From MED-G105 sp038522945 (GTDB lineage: Bacteria; Pseudomonadota; Alphaproteobacteria; Caulobacterales; Parvularculaceae): a stretch of DNA of 64,000 nucleotides. The stretch lies in NCBI GenBank assembly GCA_038522945.1, contig JBCBJV010000004.1:1-64000 (forward strand), read 5' to 3'. Each line of letters begins with the position of its first letter. Positions within the stretch are counted from its first letter, which is position 1. The translations under genes were made by a program, and so were the position numbers. The notes under the pieces are model-generated. The model ran no database searches, was not told where the DNA came from, and was given only the letters and a program-made list of their open reading frames with translations. Shown here one piece after another: positions 31,747-41,240 of this stretch.

Positions 31747-32543
31747 GACCGAACTGAGAACGGCGTGAAGTCAGTCTCCCGGTCATAGACATCCACGCCT
31801 TCCGCCTTCTTCAAAGCACCAACCACTTGATACGTCACTGGTGTCAGCAGTGCCTCCCAGGCGACTTTCAAGACATAGTTGGTAATGATCACGGTCAGGA
31901 TCAATTCGTTGGCCCAGATGTCGTAGAATGCCAGCGGATAAAAAATAACGCTGTCCACACCCTGGCCAACAATCGTTGACCCAATCGTCCGTTGCCAGAG
32001 CGCCTTGCCGTCGGACCAAACTTTCATCCGTGCCATGACATACGCGTTGGACATTTCTCCCATCCAGATTGCTAGTACCGACGCAAAGACGATCCGGGGC
32101 GCTTGCCCGAAGTTCAACGCGAAAGCGTCCTGTTTGGTGATCCCCTCCCCGAGGGTTGAATTCCAGTCCGGCGCTGGTGGCATCCAGGTGATGAACGCCG
32201 CCATCCCGGCTGCAAACGCGGCCGCGGCAAATCCCGCCCAGATCACCCGGCGCGCGCGGGCATAGCCATAGACCTCGGTCATGATGTCACCGAGCACATA
32301 GGACAGCGGAAAGAAAAGGATCCCCGCCCCAAAAGTAAAAAGAAACGGCTCGGCCCTGAACGGCAGATCAAGGCTCACCTGCGAGACTTTACCGGCGCCG
32401 ATGATATTCGCACAGACGATAATCACGCACGTCGCGGCCATGGCGAAGTCGTAGTACCGGAAACGATGGGCGGAGAGCGACGCGGCATCGGAGATATCGC
32501 GGACGGCCTGTTGGGTCTGGTATTGAGTATCGGTTTTGATCAT
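31743..32543 (-). CDS. yhhQ: Queuosine precursor transporter (YhhQ/VUT family)
   Basis: A 266-residue inner-membrane protein with six hydrophobic segments, of the family that imports preQ0/preQ1 or queuine for tRNA queuosine. Family signatures are AGKVSQV near the first helices, FPLSYVLGDIMTEVYGYARARRVIW, GEMSNAYVMARMK and STIVGQGVDSVIFYPLAF. Its last bases overlap the stop of the convergent metallopeptidase gene. A divergent LuxR-type gene begins 127 nt upstream. No queuosine biosynthesis genes are in the window, which is common for salvage transporters. Confidence 0.9.
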   Translation of the reverse strand: MIKTDTQYQTQQAVRDISDAASLSAHRFRYYDFAMAATCVIIVCANIIGAGKVSQVSLDLPFRAEPFLFTFGAGILFFPLSYVLGDIMTEVYGYARARRVIWAGFAAAAFAAGMAAFITWMPPAPDWNSTLGEGITKQDAFALNFGQAPRIVFASVLAIWMGEMSNAYVMARMKVWSDGKALWQRTIGSTIVGQGVDSVIFYPLAFYDIWANELILTVIITNYVLKVAWEALLTPVTYQVVGALKKAEGVDVYDRETDFTPFSVRS

Positions 32544-32670
32544 CGCAGCGTTCTACGCATCTTGCGCCCCAGTCGCTGCCTTGGCTATCCGCGGCGGTCT
32601 GGCGCACCTAGATCTGGCGCAGGGTCAAGTTTCCCGCCAAAATGACAGGGACTATAATGGGCAGCACTTC

Positions 32671-33084
32671 ATGAAACGGACCTGGATTCTCTATGGCCTC
32701 GCGCTCGCGGTAGGCACATTTCTGCTCCAGTGGCTAGAGTTCCGGTACATGACCCACATGGTGTCGGAGCTGGTCTATGTCTTTATCGTTGCGGTCGGCT
32801 TCACGGCGATCGGAATCTATGCGGGCACGCGGCTCACCACTCCCGCCAAGCCCGCCGAGTTCACCCCCAACGAAAACGCAATCGCGACCCTCGGGATAAC
32901 GCCCCGTGAGCGAGAAACCTTGAGCCTGATCGCCGAAGGTCTCGCTAACAAGGAGATCGCCCGCCGGCTGGGCGTGTCTCCCAATACGGTGAAAACCCAC
33001 GTCTCCAAACTCTATGAAAAGCTCGGCGCGCGACGCCGGACCGAGGCATTGGCCCGCGCCAGAGAGCTATCATTGATCGAGTAG
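32671..33084 (+). CDS. LuxR-type regulator with N-terminal membrane helices
   Basis: A 137-residue protein: two hydrophobic helices (about 5-20 and 33-53) and then a LuxR winged region, ITPRERETLSLIAEGLANKEIARRLGVSPNTVKTHVSKLYEKLGARRR in consecutive segments (about 72-120). No receiver domain. The frame extends 45 codons upstream of the chosen ATG, but that part is not membrane-like and lacks resemblance. Regulators of this layout are often paired with a DUF4199 gene, which follows here after 274 nt. The membrane helices imply it senses an envelope state or works with a membrane partner. Confidence 0.85.
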   Translation: MKRTWILYGLALAVGTFLLQWLEFRYMTHMVSELVYVFIVAVGFTAIGIYAGTRLTTPAKPAEFTPNENAIATLGITPRERETLSLIAEGLANKEIARRLGVSPNTVKTHVSKLYEKLGARRRTEALARARELSLIE

Positions 33085-33358
33085 GCGGAAGCCGCTCTCC
33101 TTCGAGACGCGATCTGACAGGATCGCTCCTTAGGATGAGGACGAGAGCGACCCCAAACTAAAACTCTGCAAAATCCCTTGCCTCGCCTCGCCAAGCCCTT
33201 GATTGCGCATCGGAAAAACGGCCCAATAGCGCGAAATCACCCCTTTGGGCGATAGGATTTGAGGGGCCAGCTGGCCATTGATCTGGGTGTCAGCGCCGTT
33301 GACCCGGACGAGAAGGCAGGCGCCGAGCGGAACATCAGAGCAAAAAAGGAATTCACCC

Positions 33359-33880
33359 ATGCTTCGTTACATCCTCACCTTCGGACCCATTGCTGGCGCG
33401 ATTGTCATCGGCGTCATCATCATTGGCACGAGTTTGGCCGACGGCGGTCACACCAGTCAGACCTTTGGATATCTGACCATGCTGATCGCCCTTTCTTCGA
33501 TCTTTGTGGCGGTGAAGCAGTTTCGCGACCGCAACCAGGGCGGGGTCATCTCTTTCTGGAAAGCCCTGCAACTGGGCCTCGGGATCGCGGCTGTGGCTGG
33601 CATTGTCTACACCATCGGCTGGGAGACGTATCTGGCGGTGAGCGGCGTCGACTTTATCGGTGAGTACGCGAATTCTCTGATCGAGAAAAAGACCGCGTCC
33701 GGCGCGAGCGAGGCCGAAATCGCGAAGCTGACCGCGCAGATCGAGCAAGTGAAAGAGAACTACAAGAACCCGTTCTTCCGCCTCGGGATTACATTTTCGG
33801 AGATCTTCCCAGTAGGCGCGTTGGTCTCACTGGTCTCAGGAGGCATCCTGCGCAATCCGGTCAAGCGCGGCGGGATCTGA
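33359..33880 (+). CDS. DUF4199 family membrane protein
   Basis: A 173-residue membrane protein with four hydrophobic segments (about 4-24, 36-53, 71-92, 143-163). The start MLRYILTFGPIAGAIVIGV and the YLTMLIALSSIFVAVKQFRDR segment are characteristic of DUF4199. An AAAAAAGGA ribosome site supports the ATG at 33359; the longer frame from 33278 is unlikely. Function unknown; the upstream LuxR-type gene is its usual companion. Co-transcription over a 274-nt gap is uncertain. Confidence 0.82.
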   Translation: MLRYILTFGPIAGAIVIGVIIIGTSLADGGHTSQTFGYLTMLIALSSIFVAVKQFRDRNQGGVISFWKALQLGLGIAAVAGIVYTIGWETYLAVSGVDFIGEYANSLIEKKTASGASEAEIAKLTAQIEQVKENYKNPFFRLGITFSEIFPVGALVSLVSGGILRNPVKRGGI

Positions 33881-33961
33881 TGGGCAAGAGCTGGCGGGGT
33901 GCGTTAGATCCGCACCGGACAACGCACCCTGACTTTCTAACTAGCTTCCTCTATCCATTGG

Positions 33962-35290
33962 TCACTGCGCCAAGTACTCAAAACTAATCGCTCTAATGCG
34001 ATCTTGCGCGTCAGAAGGCCTGTCATTGGGGCCGGGCTCGCGCTGGGCAAGCAGAACGTAGGAAAAATCATCTTCTTTGCTGATCATGAAGATCGTATCG
34101 AGGTACCCGCCCCAACCGAAATGGCCGGTTGTGCTTTGATCTGCCGGATCGGCGGGGTTGGCCAACTTTACCCATCCGCCGAGGCCGAAACTTATTCCTT
34201 GTTCCAACCAATCTGCCGGGCGAGCGGCTGCCGGCACATGACTTCCAAGCATTAGCGCGACCGTTTGGTCTTTAAGCAAACGTGATCCGTTTGCCTCACC
34301 ACCATTCAGCAGCATACGGCAGAACTTTTGATAGTCCGCCGCTGTCGAGACGAGGCCCCCACCCCCTGACGCCCAGCCGAGCCCCGTCGTGTTCGGATTT
34401 GGATTAACGCCGTCGCCTTCAGATCGCACAAGTGTGCCGGCTTCGTTGTGAGAGTAAACGACAGCGGCCCCGTCCAGATCTTCATCTTCAATGACAAACA
34501 AGGTGTCATTCATGGAGAGCGGCTCAAAGATCCGTGTCTGAAAAAAGTCCTCAAGCGTCGTGCCCGACGCCACTTCGACGATCCGCCCGGCAACATCGGT
34601 TCCGTAGCTATAGAGCCATTTCTCTCCGGGCTGCTCATAAAGTGGCAGGGTTGCCAGAAAGTCGATGCGGTCGCCAAGGTTCCCGTCGAGGACAAACAGA
34701 CTGTTTTCAAAGTAATACTTGCCGAGGTCGGTCTCACCGTCGAACAGATATCCAAGTCCTGCCGTATGGGTCAGGATTTGTTTGATCGTCATGGGCGTTT
34801 CAATAGGGGCTGTCAGGAAATTACCGTCAGCGTTTCTGGTGTAGTCAGTCGCGACCGGTGTTGTTGCGAAGCCTGCAATATAGTCCGACACCGGATCGTC
34901 GAGACTAACCTTCCCCTCTTCGACCAGCATCATTAAGGCAACTGTTGTCACCGGCTTTGTCATACTGGCGATCCGAAAGCGCGTATCGAGTGTCATGGGC
35001 GTTTCATTTTCAATATCGGCCATGCCCAATGCCGACTGGTGGATCGTTTTCCTGCCTTCGTTGACCATCACGACGAACCCGGAACGAACGCCCGCGTCAA
35101 TTTCCTGCTGCAAGAGATCGTCGAACGCTGAAAACGCCGGATGCCCCATTTCCGCAGCCACCGAAACGTCAGCGACGTCCTCAGTGCCGGACGGCAGAGG
35201 CGTCGGCGCGTCATCGGCACACCCGGCGAGGAAGATGGAGCCAACCACCGCCGTTAAACCTGCGGAAAACTGATCCTGAAAACGCGCCAT
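33962..35290 (-). CDS. Serine hydrolase lipoprotein (beta-lactamase/class C esterase family)
   Basis: A 442-residue periplasmic lipoprotein of the beta-lactamase superfamily (family VIII esterase/EstB-like). The signal peptide ends in a lipobox LAGC (GSIFLAGCADD). The catalytic S-x-x-K motif is in RIASMTKPVTTVALMML; the second motif is YSYGTD, the Tyr-Ser pattern of this family; a C-terminal GWGGYLDTIF provides the third-strand motif. It probably hydrolyses esters or small amides; beta-lactam activity is not implied. The start at 35290 follows a perfect AAAGGAGGT; the frame is open 23 codons further upstream but overlaps no signal. Confidence 0.92.
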   Translation of the reverse strand: MARFQDQFSAGLTAVVGSIFLAGCADDAPTPLPSGTEDVADVSVAAEMGHPAFSAFDDLLQQEIDAGVRSGFVVMVNEGRKTIHQSALGMADIENETPMTLDTRFRIASMTKPVTTVALMMLVEEGKVSLDDPVSDYIAGFATTPVATDYTRNADGNFLTAPIETPMTIKQILTHTAGLGYLFDGETDLGKYYFENSLFVLDGNLGDRIDFLATLPLYEQPGEKWLYSYGTDVAGRIVEVASGTTLEDFFQTRIFEPLSMNDTLFVIEDEDLDGAAVVYSHNEAGTLVRSEGDGVNPNPNTTGLGWASGGGGLVSTAADYQKFCRMLLNGGEANGSRLLKDQTVALMLGSHVPAAARPADWLEQGISFGLGGWVKLANPADPADQSTTGHFGWGGYLDTIFMISKEDDFSYVLLAQREPGPNDRPSDAQDRIRAISFEYLAQ

Positions 35291-35491
35291 GACAACCTCC
35301 TTTAGAGTGGACGAGGAGTGCAGCGCGCTATGGGGGGCTTCGTCAACAGCGATCAGCATATCGGGCCCTTTCCCTCCACCGCAGTTTCAGCCCGGCTCAC
35401 CATTCATAAATGGAAACGACTTCAGATCTTGCGTCCTCAATCCTTGGGCGATACTCTCCGCATCAGGAAAATGTCAGAGACGGGGGAAATC

Positions 35492-36079
35492 ATGGCTTTC
35501 CGTAACTTGTTGTGGCTTAGTCTTTGTCTCGCTTTTGTGCAGGCCTGTGTCCATCCGGCGACCGCCGAAAGCCATACTTCAGGCCATTCATCCATTGAGA
35601 AAATTCCCGTCAAATGCGGCTTCAATGTCGTGAGGAGAATGGAGCGTTCACCAAGATGCATCCGGCTCGATACCCGTGAGGAGGTAACGCGCGGCGAGTT
35701 GTCATTCGGTGACGTCACCGAGGTTCCCGAGGGATACAGCCTTGCGATCACGGATCTCGTGGCGACAAGCCAGCCTTTTTCGCTGGAAGGCGTAGGGGTG
35801 CAACTTCGGCTCATCGCGGCGAACGTGCAGGGGTCCGGCGACGCGTTGGTGTTTAGAACTGTCCCGTCAACTTCTTATGATGTCTGGATGGGCGCAGGCG
35901 ATACAGTCGTCATCAACCAGTTCTCACCGATCCTTGTCGTCCAGCAAGGCGAAGTGCCGGTCTTGTCGATCTCTTCATCGGTGCTGCCCTCTTCGACAAG
36001 CCGCAATGTCAGCAGTATCGATGGCGTCATCTCGGGGTACTTAATCTCGAACGATGTACTGGGCCATATGGGCGAGTGA
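35492..36079 (+). CDS. Putative lipoprotein, unknown function
   Basis: A 195-residue protein. The N-terminus MAFRNLLWLSLCLAFVQAC is a lipoprotein signal ending with a Cys at residue 19. The mature part has two early cysteines (KCGFNVV, PRCIRLD) and then beta-rich sequence (GYSLAITDLVATSQPFSL, GVQLRLIAANVQGSGDALVF) up to the end. I do not recognise the family. The ATG at 35492 is supported by GGGGGAAATC; longer frames upstream are not credible. It is divergent from the serine hydrolase and 138 nt upstream of the VWD gene. Confidence 0.65.
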   Translation: MAFRNLLWLSLCLAFVQACVHPATAESHTSGHSSIEKIPVKCGFNVVRRMERSPRCIRLDTREEVTRGELSFGDVTEVPEGYSLAITDLVATSQPFSLEGVGVQLRLIAANVQGSGDALVFRTVPSTSYDVWMGAGDTVVINQFSPILVVQQGEVPVLSISSSVLPSSTSRNVSSIDGVISGYLISNDVLGHMGE

Positions 36080-36217
36080 AGCAAGCAATTCCCCTCATTC
36101 AAAAACCCTTCGGGTACCAAGGCGACGCGACGCAAAAATAAGCCGTAAGCGCCCAAGAATGCATTTAGTAGGCACTACGAAGAAAAGTCTCTAAAATCAT
36201 TATAGGAGTAATTTAGC

Positions 36218-37945
36218 ATGCGACGTAAGCCTTACCTGCTAAAGACATACCTATTCTCAATAATAATATTTTGTTTTTCCGGGAATTCTATCCCGGCATT
36301 GGCTCAAGAGATTCCGGATTGCGGTGCCCCGGATTCTGACGCTCCTTCAGACCCTGAGCAAAGGACGGAAGACGACGATGAAATCGAAGTGATCATCGGT
36401 GAAGAAATCATAAAGGCGCCTACTGACGACCGTGAACGCGTTGATGAAGCCCGAAGAGCATTGCGTGAGCTTGCCAATGACACAGCCGACGAATTAGCGT
36501 CTAACGAAGGTGAAATTCGACGTATCATTGATACTGCGTTTCTTCGCCTGAGCGGCGAAGTGCCTAATAATGATCAATGGGACCGCGCCATTGAGGTGCT
36601 TCGGAATTCGCGAATGCCATTATCCTTTGGAGCATTAGACCCAGACGCCGAAGCACGCACTGTCACGATCTTAACCAGCAACGAAAAGACTGTGCCGGTT
36701 ATCCAGTACCCCTTTGATACATGGTATTTTTCTTCAGCCGGAACCAGAAGGAACGTCCTTATCCATGAATTTATTCATGCCTTAAGCAAGATCACGTTTT
36801 TCGCTAGATATTCAGAAGATGAGAATGGTGATGGTGTCTATGGCGATGCAGATCATGTTTTGATCGATGAGGTGTTCGAGGAAGCCCATGCACAAGGCAT
36901 CTTGTCTTCATGTTTTGAGAATGACACGAGGCTTACATCGCGTTGGCCCCCGCGCAAGACGGGTCCAGCATCTTCCGCACCGATTAGAGTCGCTTCGTCT
37001 TTCGGTGACCCGCATATCAGGACTTTGGACGGATTTGCTTATCCATTTCAGACCGTAGGAGAATACATTTTCGCCAGGAAAGAAGACGGCCTTGAAATCC
37101 AGACCCGGCAACAAGCCAGAAATGAGTCTGTCACCTTCAACACGGCAGTTGCTTTCCGCGCCGGCAACAAACGGGTGGTGGTGTATGCGAGAGACTTCCC
37201 CGGCGTCAGGACTTCACGATCGAATTTATGGGTAGACGGATCACCTAAAAGAATCCGGTCCGGCGGAAGCAATGTTGGCAATGCAACAATCGAAAAGCGA
37301 GCTTCCGGCACCTATAACGTTACATTTTCAACAGGTGAAGCGTTAGATATTCGGCCCCGACAAATCGACGGATTTGACTTTCTCGATATCAGGTTCAAGT
37401 CGTCACCGACAGACCCGGGCAATTACGAAGGCCTTGTGGGCGACAGAGACGGCAATCCTGACAATGACCTTCAAACCCGTGAAGGCGATGTGGTCAATGA
37501 GAGCGTTAATCCTTATGGATCCTGGATGCGACAAATCAATTCACGGATTGATTTGCCAATTCCAATTGATCGTTTGACGCTCGGTTTTTTCGACCGCTTA
37601 CATGAGCAGTTCGGCGAGAGTTGGCGGCTTAACCAGGAGGAATCCCTCTTCGACTACGGTGAGGGCGAAACAACTGAGTCGTACACAGATCGGTCGTATC
37701 CGGCACGTTATCGAACCCTCGCTTCTTTTCCCCCTGCCGTTCTTCGTGACGCACAACGCGAATGCCGAAATGCGGGCGTACCGATCGATTTTATGCAGGG
37801 CTGCGTCTACGATATCGCTATGACTGGCAACCAAGACTTCGCCAATATTGCGTTTGCTAGAGCAACGGAGCGCGTAAAAGATCAAGTGGAACAGGAAGTG
37901 CGTGGCAGGGCTGAACGCGAGATACGACGCAGAGTCCCTTTTTAG
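36218..37945 (+). CDS. Secreted protein with HExxH motif and von Willebrand factor type D domain
   Basis: A 575-residue exported protein. A signal peptide runs to about residue 30 (cleavage near ALAQE). An acidic stretch follows (30-75). The zinc-like motif H183-E-F-I-H187 sits in NVLIHEFIHALSK, with EEAHAQG at 221-227 as possible third ligand, and an EF-hand-like loop D201-ENGDGVYGD lies between. From about 258 a VWD domain begins (SFGDPHIRTLDGFAYPFQTVGEY in parts) and ends near GLVGDRDGNPDNDL. The C-terminus is basic. VWD domains are mostly seen in animal extracellular proteins and sporadically in bacteria. Codon use is AT-richer than in neighbours, notably in the signal region, which suggests acquisition. 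AGGAG precedes the ATG. Confidence 0.82.
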   Translation: MRRKPYLLKTYLFSIIIFCFSGNSIPALAQEIPDCGAPDSDAPSDPEQRTEDDDEIEVIIGEEIIKAPTDDRERVDEARRALRELANDTADELASNEGEIRRIIDTAFLRLSGEVPNNDQWDRAIEVLRNSRMPLSFGALDPDAEARTVTILTSNEKTVPVIQYPFDTWYFSSAGTRRNVLIHEFIHALSKITFFARYSEDENGDGVYGDADHVLIDEVFEEAHAQGILSSCFENDTRLTSRWPPRKTGPASSAPIRVASSFGDPHIRTLDGFAYPFQTVGEYIFARKEDGLEIQTRQQARNESVTFNTAVAFRAGNKRVVVYARDFPGVRTSRSNLWVDGSPKRIRSGGSNVGNATIEKRASGTYNVTFSTGEALDIRPRQIDGFDFLDIRFKSSPTDPGNYEGLVGDRDGNPDNDLQTREGDVVNESVNPYGSWMRQINSRIDLPIPIDRLTLGFFDRLHEQFGESWRLNQEESLFDYGEGETTESYTDRSYPARYRTLASFPPAVLRDAQRECRNAGVPIDFMQGCVYDIAMTGNQDFANIAFARATERVKDQVEQEVRGRAEREIRRRVPF

Positions 37946-37981
37946 GGTGTTCAGCTTCACTGCCCTTGAACCGACGGCGCA

Positions 37982-38752
37982 TTAGTCCTCTGAGCGGCCC
38001 ACCAGCGCTTTAATCACCCCACGGAGGGAACGCACCTCGCCTTCGGTGAGGCCCGCGCGCATGAGCGCGACCCGCAGGTTCCGCTCCTTGCTGGGGCGGC
38101 GTTCGGGCGGGAAGAAGTAGCTGGTGTTTTCCAGTTCTTCGAAAAGATGATCCATCAAGCGGTCAAAGTCTTTACGGGGTGCAGGGGCGACGTCCTCCAG
38201 ATCACTTGCCGGTAGCGCGCGCCCGTCGGCAATCGCCCATTCATAGGCAATGAGGATTGCCGCTTGCGCCAGATTGATCGAGGCGAAAGTCGGGTTGACC
38301 GGCACGGTGACAATCGCGTCGGACCTTAAGACGTCCTCGTTGGAAAGCCCGGCCCGTTCACCGCCAAACAGCACGGCGCATTTTTGGCCCTGACCGATAC
38401 GGGGCTTCATTTCTGAGGCTGCTTCCCGCGGCGTGAGGACCGGAAGCAGCATCTCCCTCGACCGGGCCGTGGTCGCGACCACATACTGGCAGTCGGCGAT
38501 GGCGGCAGAGATCTCTTCGAAAACGTCCACCGGCGGCATGACCTCCAGCGCCCCGGACGACATGGCCTCAGCCCTTTCGCTAGGCCATCCGTCTCGTGGC
38601 CGGACCAACCGCAACTCAGCCACCCCAAAATTCAACATCGCCCGGGCGGTCGCACCGATGTTCTCGCCCATTTGCGGTTCGACCAGCACAAAAACCGGTG
38701 CCGGATTAAGATGCGCATCGACCTCATTACGTGACGGGCGGGTATTCGCCAT
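37982..38752 (-). CDS. trmJ: tRNA (cytidine/uridine-2'-O-)-methyltransferase TrmJ
   Basis: A 256-residue SPOUT-class methyltransferase that modifies position 32 of tRNAs. The N-terminal part has the SpoU signatures FVLVEPQMGENIGATARAMLNFG, CAVLFGGERAGLSNEDV and the motif 3 VNPTFASINLAQAAILIAYEW, which together form the deep trefoil knot. The C-terminal tail (PSKERNLRVALMRAGLTEGEVRSLRGVIKAL) is TrmJ-specific. It is divergent from icd with a 181-nt spacer. Confidence 0.93.
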   Translation of the reverse strand: MANTRPSRNEVDAHLNPAPVFVLVEPQMGENIGATARAMLNFGVAELRLVRPRDGWPSERAEAMSSGALEVMPPVDVFEEISAAIADCQYVVATTARSREMLLPVLTPREAASEMKPRIGQGQKCAVLFGGERAGLSNEDVLRSDAIVTVPVNPTFASINLAQAAILIAYEWAIADGRALPASDLEDVAPAPRKDFDRLMDHLFEELENTSYFFPPERRPSKERNLRVALMRAGLTEGEVRSLRGVIKALVGRSED

Positions 38753-38933
38753 CGGGATTTCCTTTGCTTTTGCCGGCTTTTGCCACCTTGTGCGATCTGA
38801 TGTGTGGCCCCTTTGCAGCGGCGCGCATGCAGTGCTATGAGCGCCTCATCAATTTCGAGGGGCCCCTTCACGTCGCACGGCATAACGCGCGGCGGCCGGG
38901 CGCTCGCTTACGACAAACCCGGTAGGAAATTCC

Positions 38934-40148
38934 ATGGCAAAAATCAAAGTCGAGAACCCGATCGTCGAAATGGACGGCGATGAGATGACCCGGATCATCT
39001 GGCAGATGATCAAAGACAAGTTCATTCACCCCTATCTCGACATTGATCTGAAGTATTTCGATCTCGGGATCGAAGCCCGCGACAAGACCGACGATCAGAT
39101 CACGATCGATGCCGCTGAAGCCACGAAGGAACATGGTGTTGCCGTCAAGTGCGCGACCATCACACCGGACGAGGCACGAGTGGAAGAATTCGGCCTGAAG
39201 AAGATGTGGCGCTCACCGAACGGGACGATCCGCAACATTCTGGGCGGTGTTGTCTTCCGTGAACCGATCATTATCCGCAATGTACCTCGGCTTGTGCCCG
39301 GCTGGACCCAGCCAATCATCATCGGCCGGCACGCCTTCGGCGACCAGTACCGCGCAACGGACATGCTCTTCCCCGGTAAGGGCAAGCTTTCCATCAAATG
39401 GGAAGGCGAAAACGGCGACACAATCGAGCACGAAGTCTATGAAGCGCCGTCCAGCGGTATCTATATGGGCATGTACAATCTCGACAGCTCGATCCGCGAC
39501 TTTGCGCGCGCCTGCTTCAATTACGGCCTGCAGCGTCAGTACCCGGTTTATCTGTCCACGAAGAACACCATCATGAAGAAATATGATGGCCGGTTCAAAG
39601 ACCTTTTCCAGGAAGTCTTCGAGACCGAGTTCGAAGACAAGTTCAAGGAATTCGGCGGCACCTATGAACACCGCCTCATCGACGACATGGTCGCGGCCTG
39701 CATGAAATGGTCAGGCGGCTATGTCTGGGCCTGCAAAAACTATGACGGCGACGTTCAGTCCGACACGGTTGCCCAAGGGTTTGGCTCGCTGGGCCTGATG
39801 ACGTCAGTCCTGATGACACCGGACGGGAAGACGGTCGAGGCAGAAGCGGCCCACGGCACGGTCACCCGCCACTATCGCAATCACCAGAAGGGCGAGGAAA
39901 CCTCGACCAACTCCATCGCGTCGATCTATGCTTGGACGCGCGGCCTCAGCTACCGGGGCAAGATGGACGGCAATGAAGAGCTGGTGAAATTCGCCGAGAC
40001 CCTGGAAGCGACGATCATCAAAACGGTTGAAAAAGGCTTCATGACCAAGGACCTGGCGCTCCTCATTGGCGCTGAGCAGAAATGGCTCACGACCAGCGGC
40101 TTCATCGACAAAGTCGACGAGCACTTCCAGGAAGCCATGGGCGTCTAA
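38934..40148 (+). CDS. icd: NADP-dependent isocitrate dehydrogenase
   Basis: Converts isocitrate to 2-oxoglutarate and CO2 with NADP in the TCA cycle. The 404-residue protein begins MAKIKVENPIVEMDGDEMTR and has the substrate segment WRSPNGTIRNILGG, the metal-binding DDMVAACMKW, and the coenzyme motif AEAAHGTVTRHYR. This is the homodimeric type related to the mitochondrial enzyme, common in alphaproteobacteria, rather than the E. coli type. A GGTAGGAAATTCC ribosome region precedes the ATG. Confidence 0.97.
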   Translation: MAKIKVENPIVEMDGDEMTRIIWQMIKDKFIHPYLDIDLKYFDLGIEARDKTDDQITIDAAEATKEHGVAVKCATITPDEARVEEFGLKKMWRSPNGTIRNILGGVVFREPIIIRNVPRLVPGWTQPIIIGRHAFGDQYRATDMLFPGKGKLSIKWEGENGDTIEHEVYEAPSSGIYMGMYNLDSSIRDFARACFNYGLQRQYPVYLSTKNTIMKKYDGRFKDLFQEVFETEFEDKFKEFGGTYEHRLIDDMVAACMKWSGGYVWACKNYDGDVQSDTVAQGFGSLGLMTSVLMTPDGKTVEAEAAHGTVTRHYRNHQKGEETSTNSIASIYAWTRGLSYRGKMDGNEELVKFAETLEATIIKTVEKGFMTKDLALLIGAEQKWLTTSGFIDKVDEHFQEAMGV

Positions 40149-40527
40149 TCCGGCCGCCGTGGTACTAGCTCTGAAGATTCCGTCGCCCGATAGCGTTGGC
40201 CGGATCATGTAACGCATGTTTCGGCGGGTTGGTGACGTCAAAGAACGGTAATTTTTGTAGGGATTGGCCCCGCGGGGAGGCTTAAGAGATCCGATCCCGG
40301 ACCTCATCGCGGCCCTCTCAACTGAAGCATCCTCCGCGGCGGTAAGCCTTTGCGGGGCGGTAGAAATTTCGTGGAAGCCAGTGGAAAAGCGCCCTTGAAG
40401 TGTCGCAGGCTCACCACTCGTCGCCTTGACATTGTCACTCCAACGAATTCGGGGTTTTCAACAGGCCTCGCCCGGGGCATGTTTCTTATTCGAAACCAAG
40501 ATCAGGAAATTCGGGAAACACCCTGAC
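40149..40527. other. Intergenic region between icd and the DUF2807 gene
   Basis: No gene or recognised RNA was found. A TTGACA at 40429 is a possible -35 box for the DUF2807 gene, but a good -10 at the right distance is not present. Confidence 0.5.
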
Positions 40528-41163
40528 ATGAAGTCATTCCTTACACTTCTAGCCGCCCTAGGTTCCTTGCTCATTGGCGGCACCGCCGCGGCCGGCGCTG
40601 AGAAACGGTACGATCTAGACGGCTTTGACAGCATTTCCGTAGCAACCGGGATCAAGGCCGTGGTCACCGTAGGCGGCGATTACTCGATTATTGCAGAGTC
40701 GAGCGAGAAAGGCCTTGATCGTCTTGAAGTTCGCGTGAGTGGCGGTGAACTAAAGCTCCGTCGACGCAATCGCGGATGGCAGTGGGGCCGTAGCGAAAAT
40801 GTGAAAGTCTCGATTTCCATGCCTGATCTGACCATGATTGATGCCTCTTCTGGCGCTTATGTTTCTGCTACCGGCATCGATGCAGCCGACATGGTTGTGG
40901 AGGCCTCTTCTGGATCGCGCATCAAGGCCAGCGGCGATTGCGGGGAGCTATCTGCCGATGTTTCCAGCGGTGCCCAGGTCGATATTGGCGCATTGGTTTG
41001 CGAGAATGTGGTCGCAGAGGCCTCATCAGGGGCCAGTGTAAAGGTGTATGCGGAAGAATCCATTGATGCCGATGCATCGTCCGGTGCCAAGATCTCTGTG
41101 CGCGGATCACCCAATGAGGTGCGCAAGGATTCCTCATCCGGCGGCCGGGTCGTCTTCAACTAA
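40528..41163 (+). CDS. Exported DUF2807 (GIN-domain) protein
   Basis: A 211-residue protein with a signal peptide (LTLLAALGSLLIGGTAAAGA) and a DUF2807 putative auto-transporter adhesin, head GIN domain. The body is a right-handed beta-helix pattern in which the rung sequence Ser-Ser-Gly recurs (DASSGAYV, EASSGSRI, DVSSGAQV, EASSGASV, DASSGAKI, DSSSGGRV) about every 18-20 residues. Family function is unclear; it may bind surface polymers. The ATG at 40528 gives the signal peptide its proper start; a frame open from 40426 would bury it. Confidence 0.85.
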   Translation: MKSFLTLLAALGSLLIGGTAAAGAEKRYDLDGFDSISVATGIKAVVTVGGDYSIIAESSEKGLDRLEVRVSGGELKLRRRNRGWQWGRSENVKVSISMPDLTMIDASSGAYVSATGIDAADMVVEASSGSRIKASGDCGELSADVSSGAQVDIGALVCENVVAEASSGASVKVYAEESIDADASSGAKISVRGSPNEVRKDSSSGGRVVFN

Positions 41164-41240
41164 GTCAAAGGGCTTCCCGGACTTTAGACTTAGTATTACT
41201 CGCTTCTTACACCAACGCCGCAGCAGACGTCATGCGGCGC

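Noticed and set aside
33130..33360. Minus-strand 76-codon frame between the LuxR and DUF4199 genes
   Set aside because: It starts inside the DUF4199 gene, has no ribosome site and resembles nothing; it covers a region more likely to be promoter.
41216..41239. Hairpin next to the alaS stop
   Set aside because: The stem is seven pairs with a ten-base loop and no U-tract on the minus strand.
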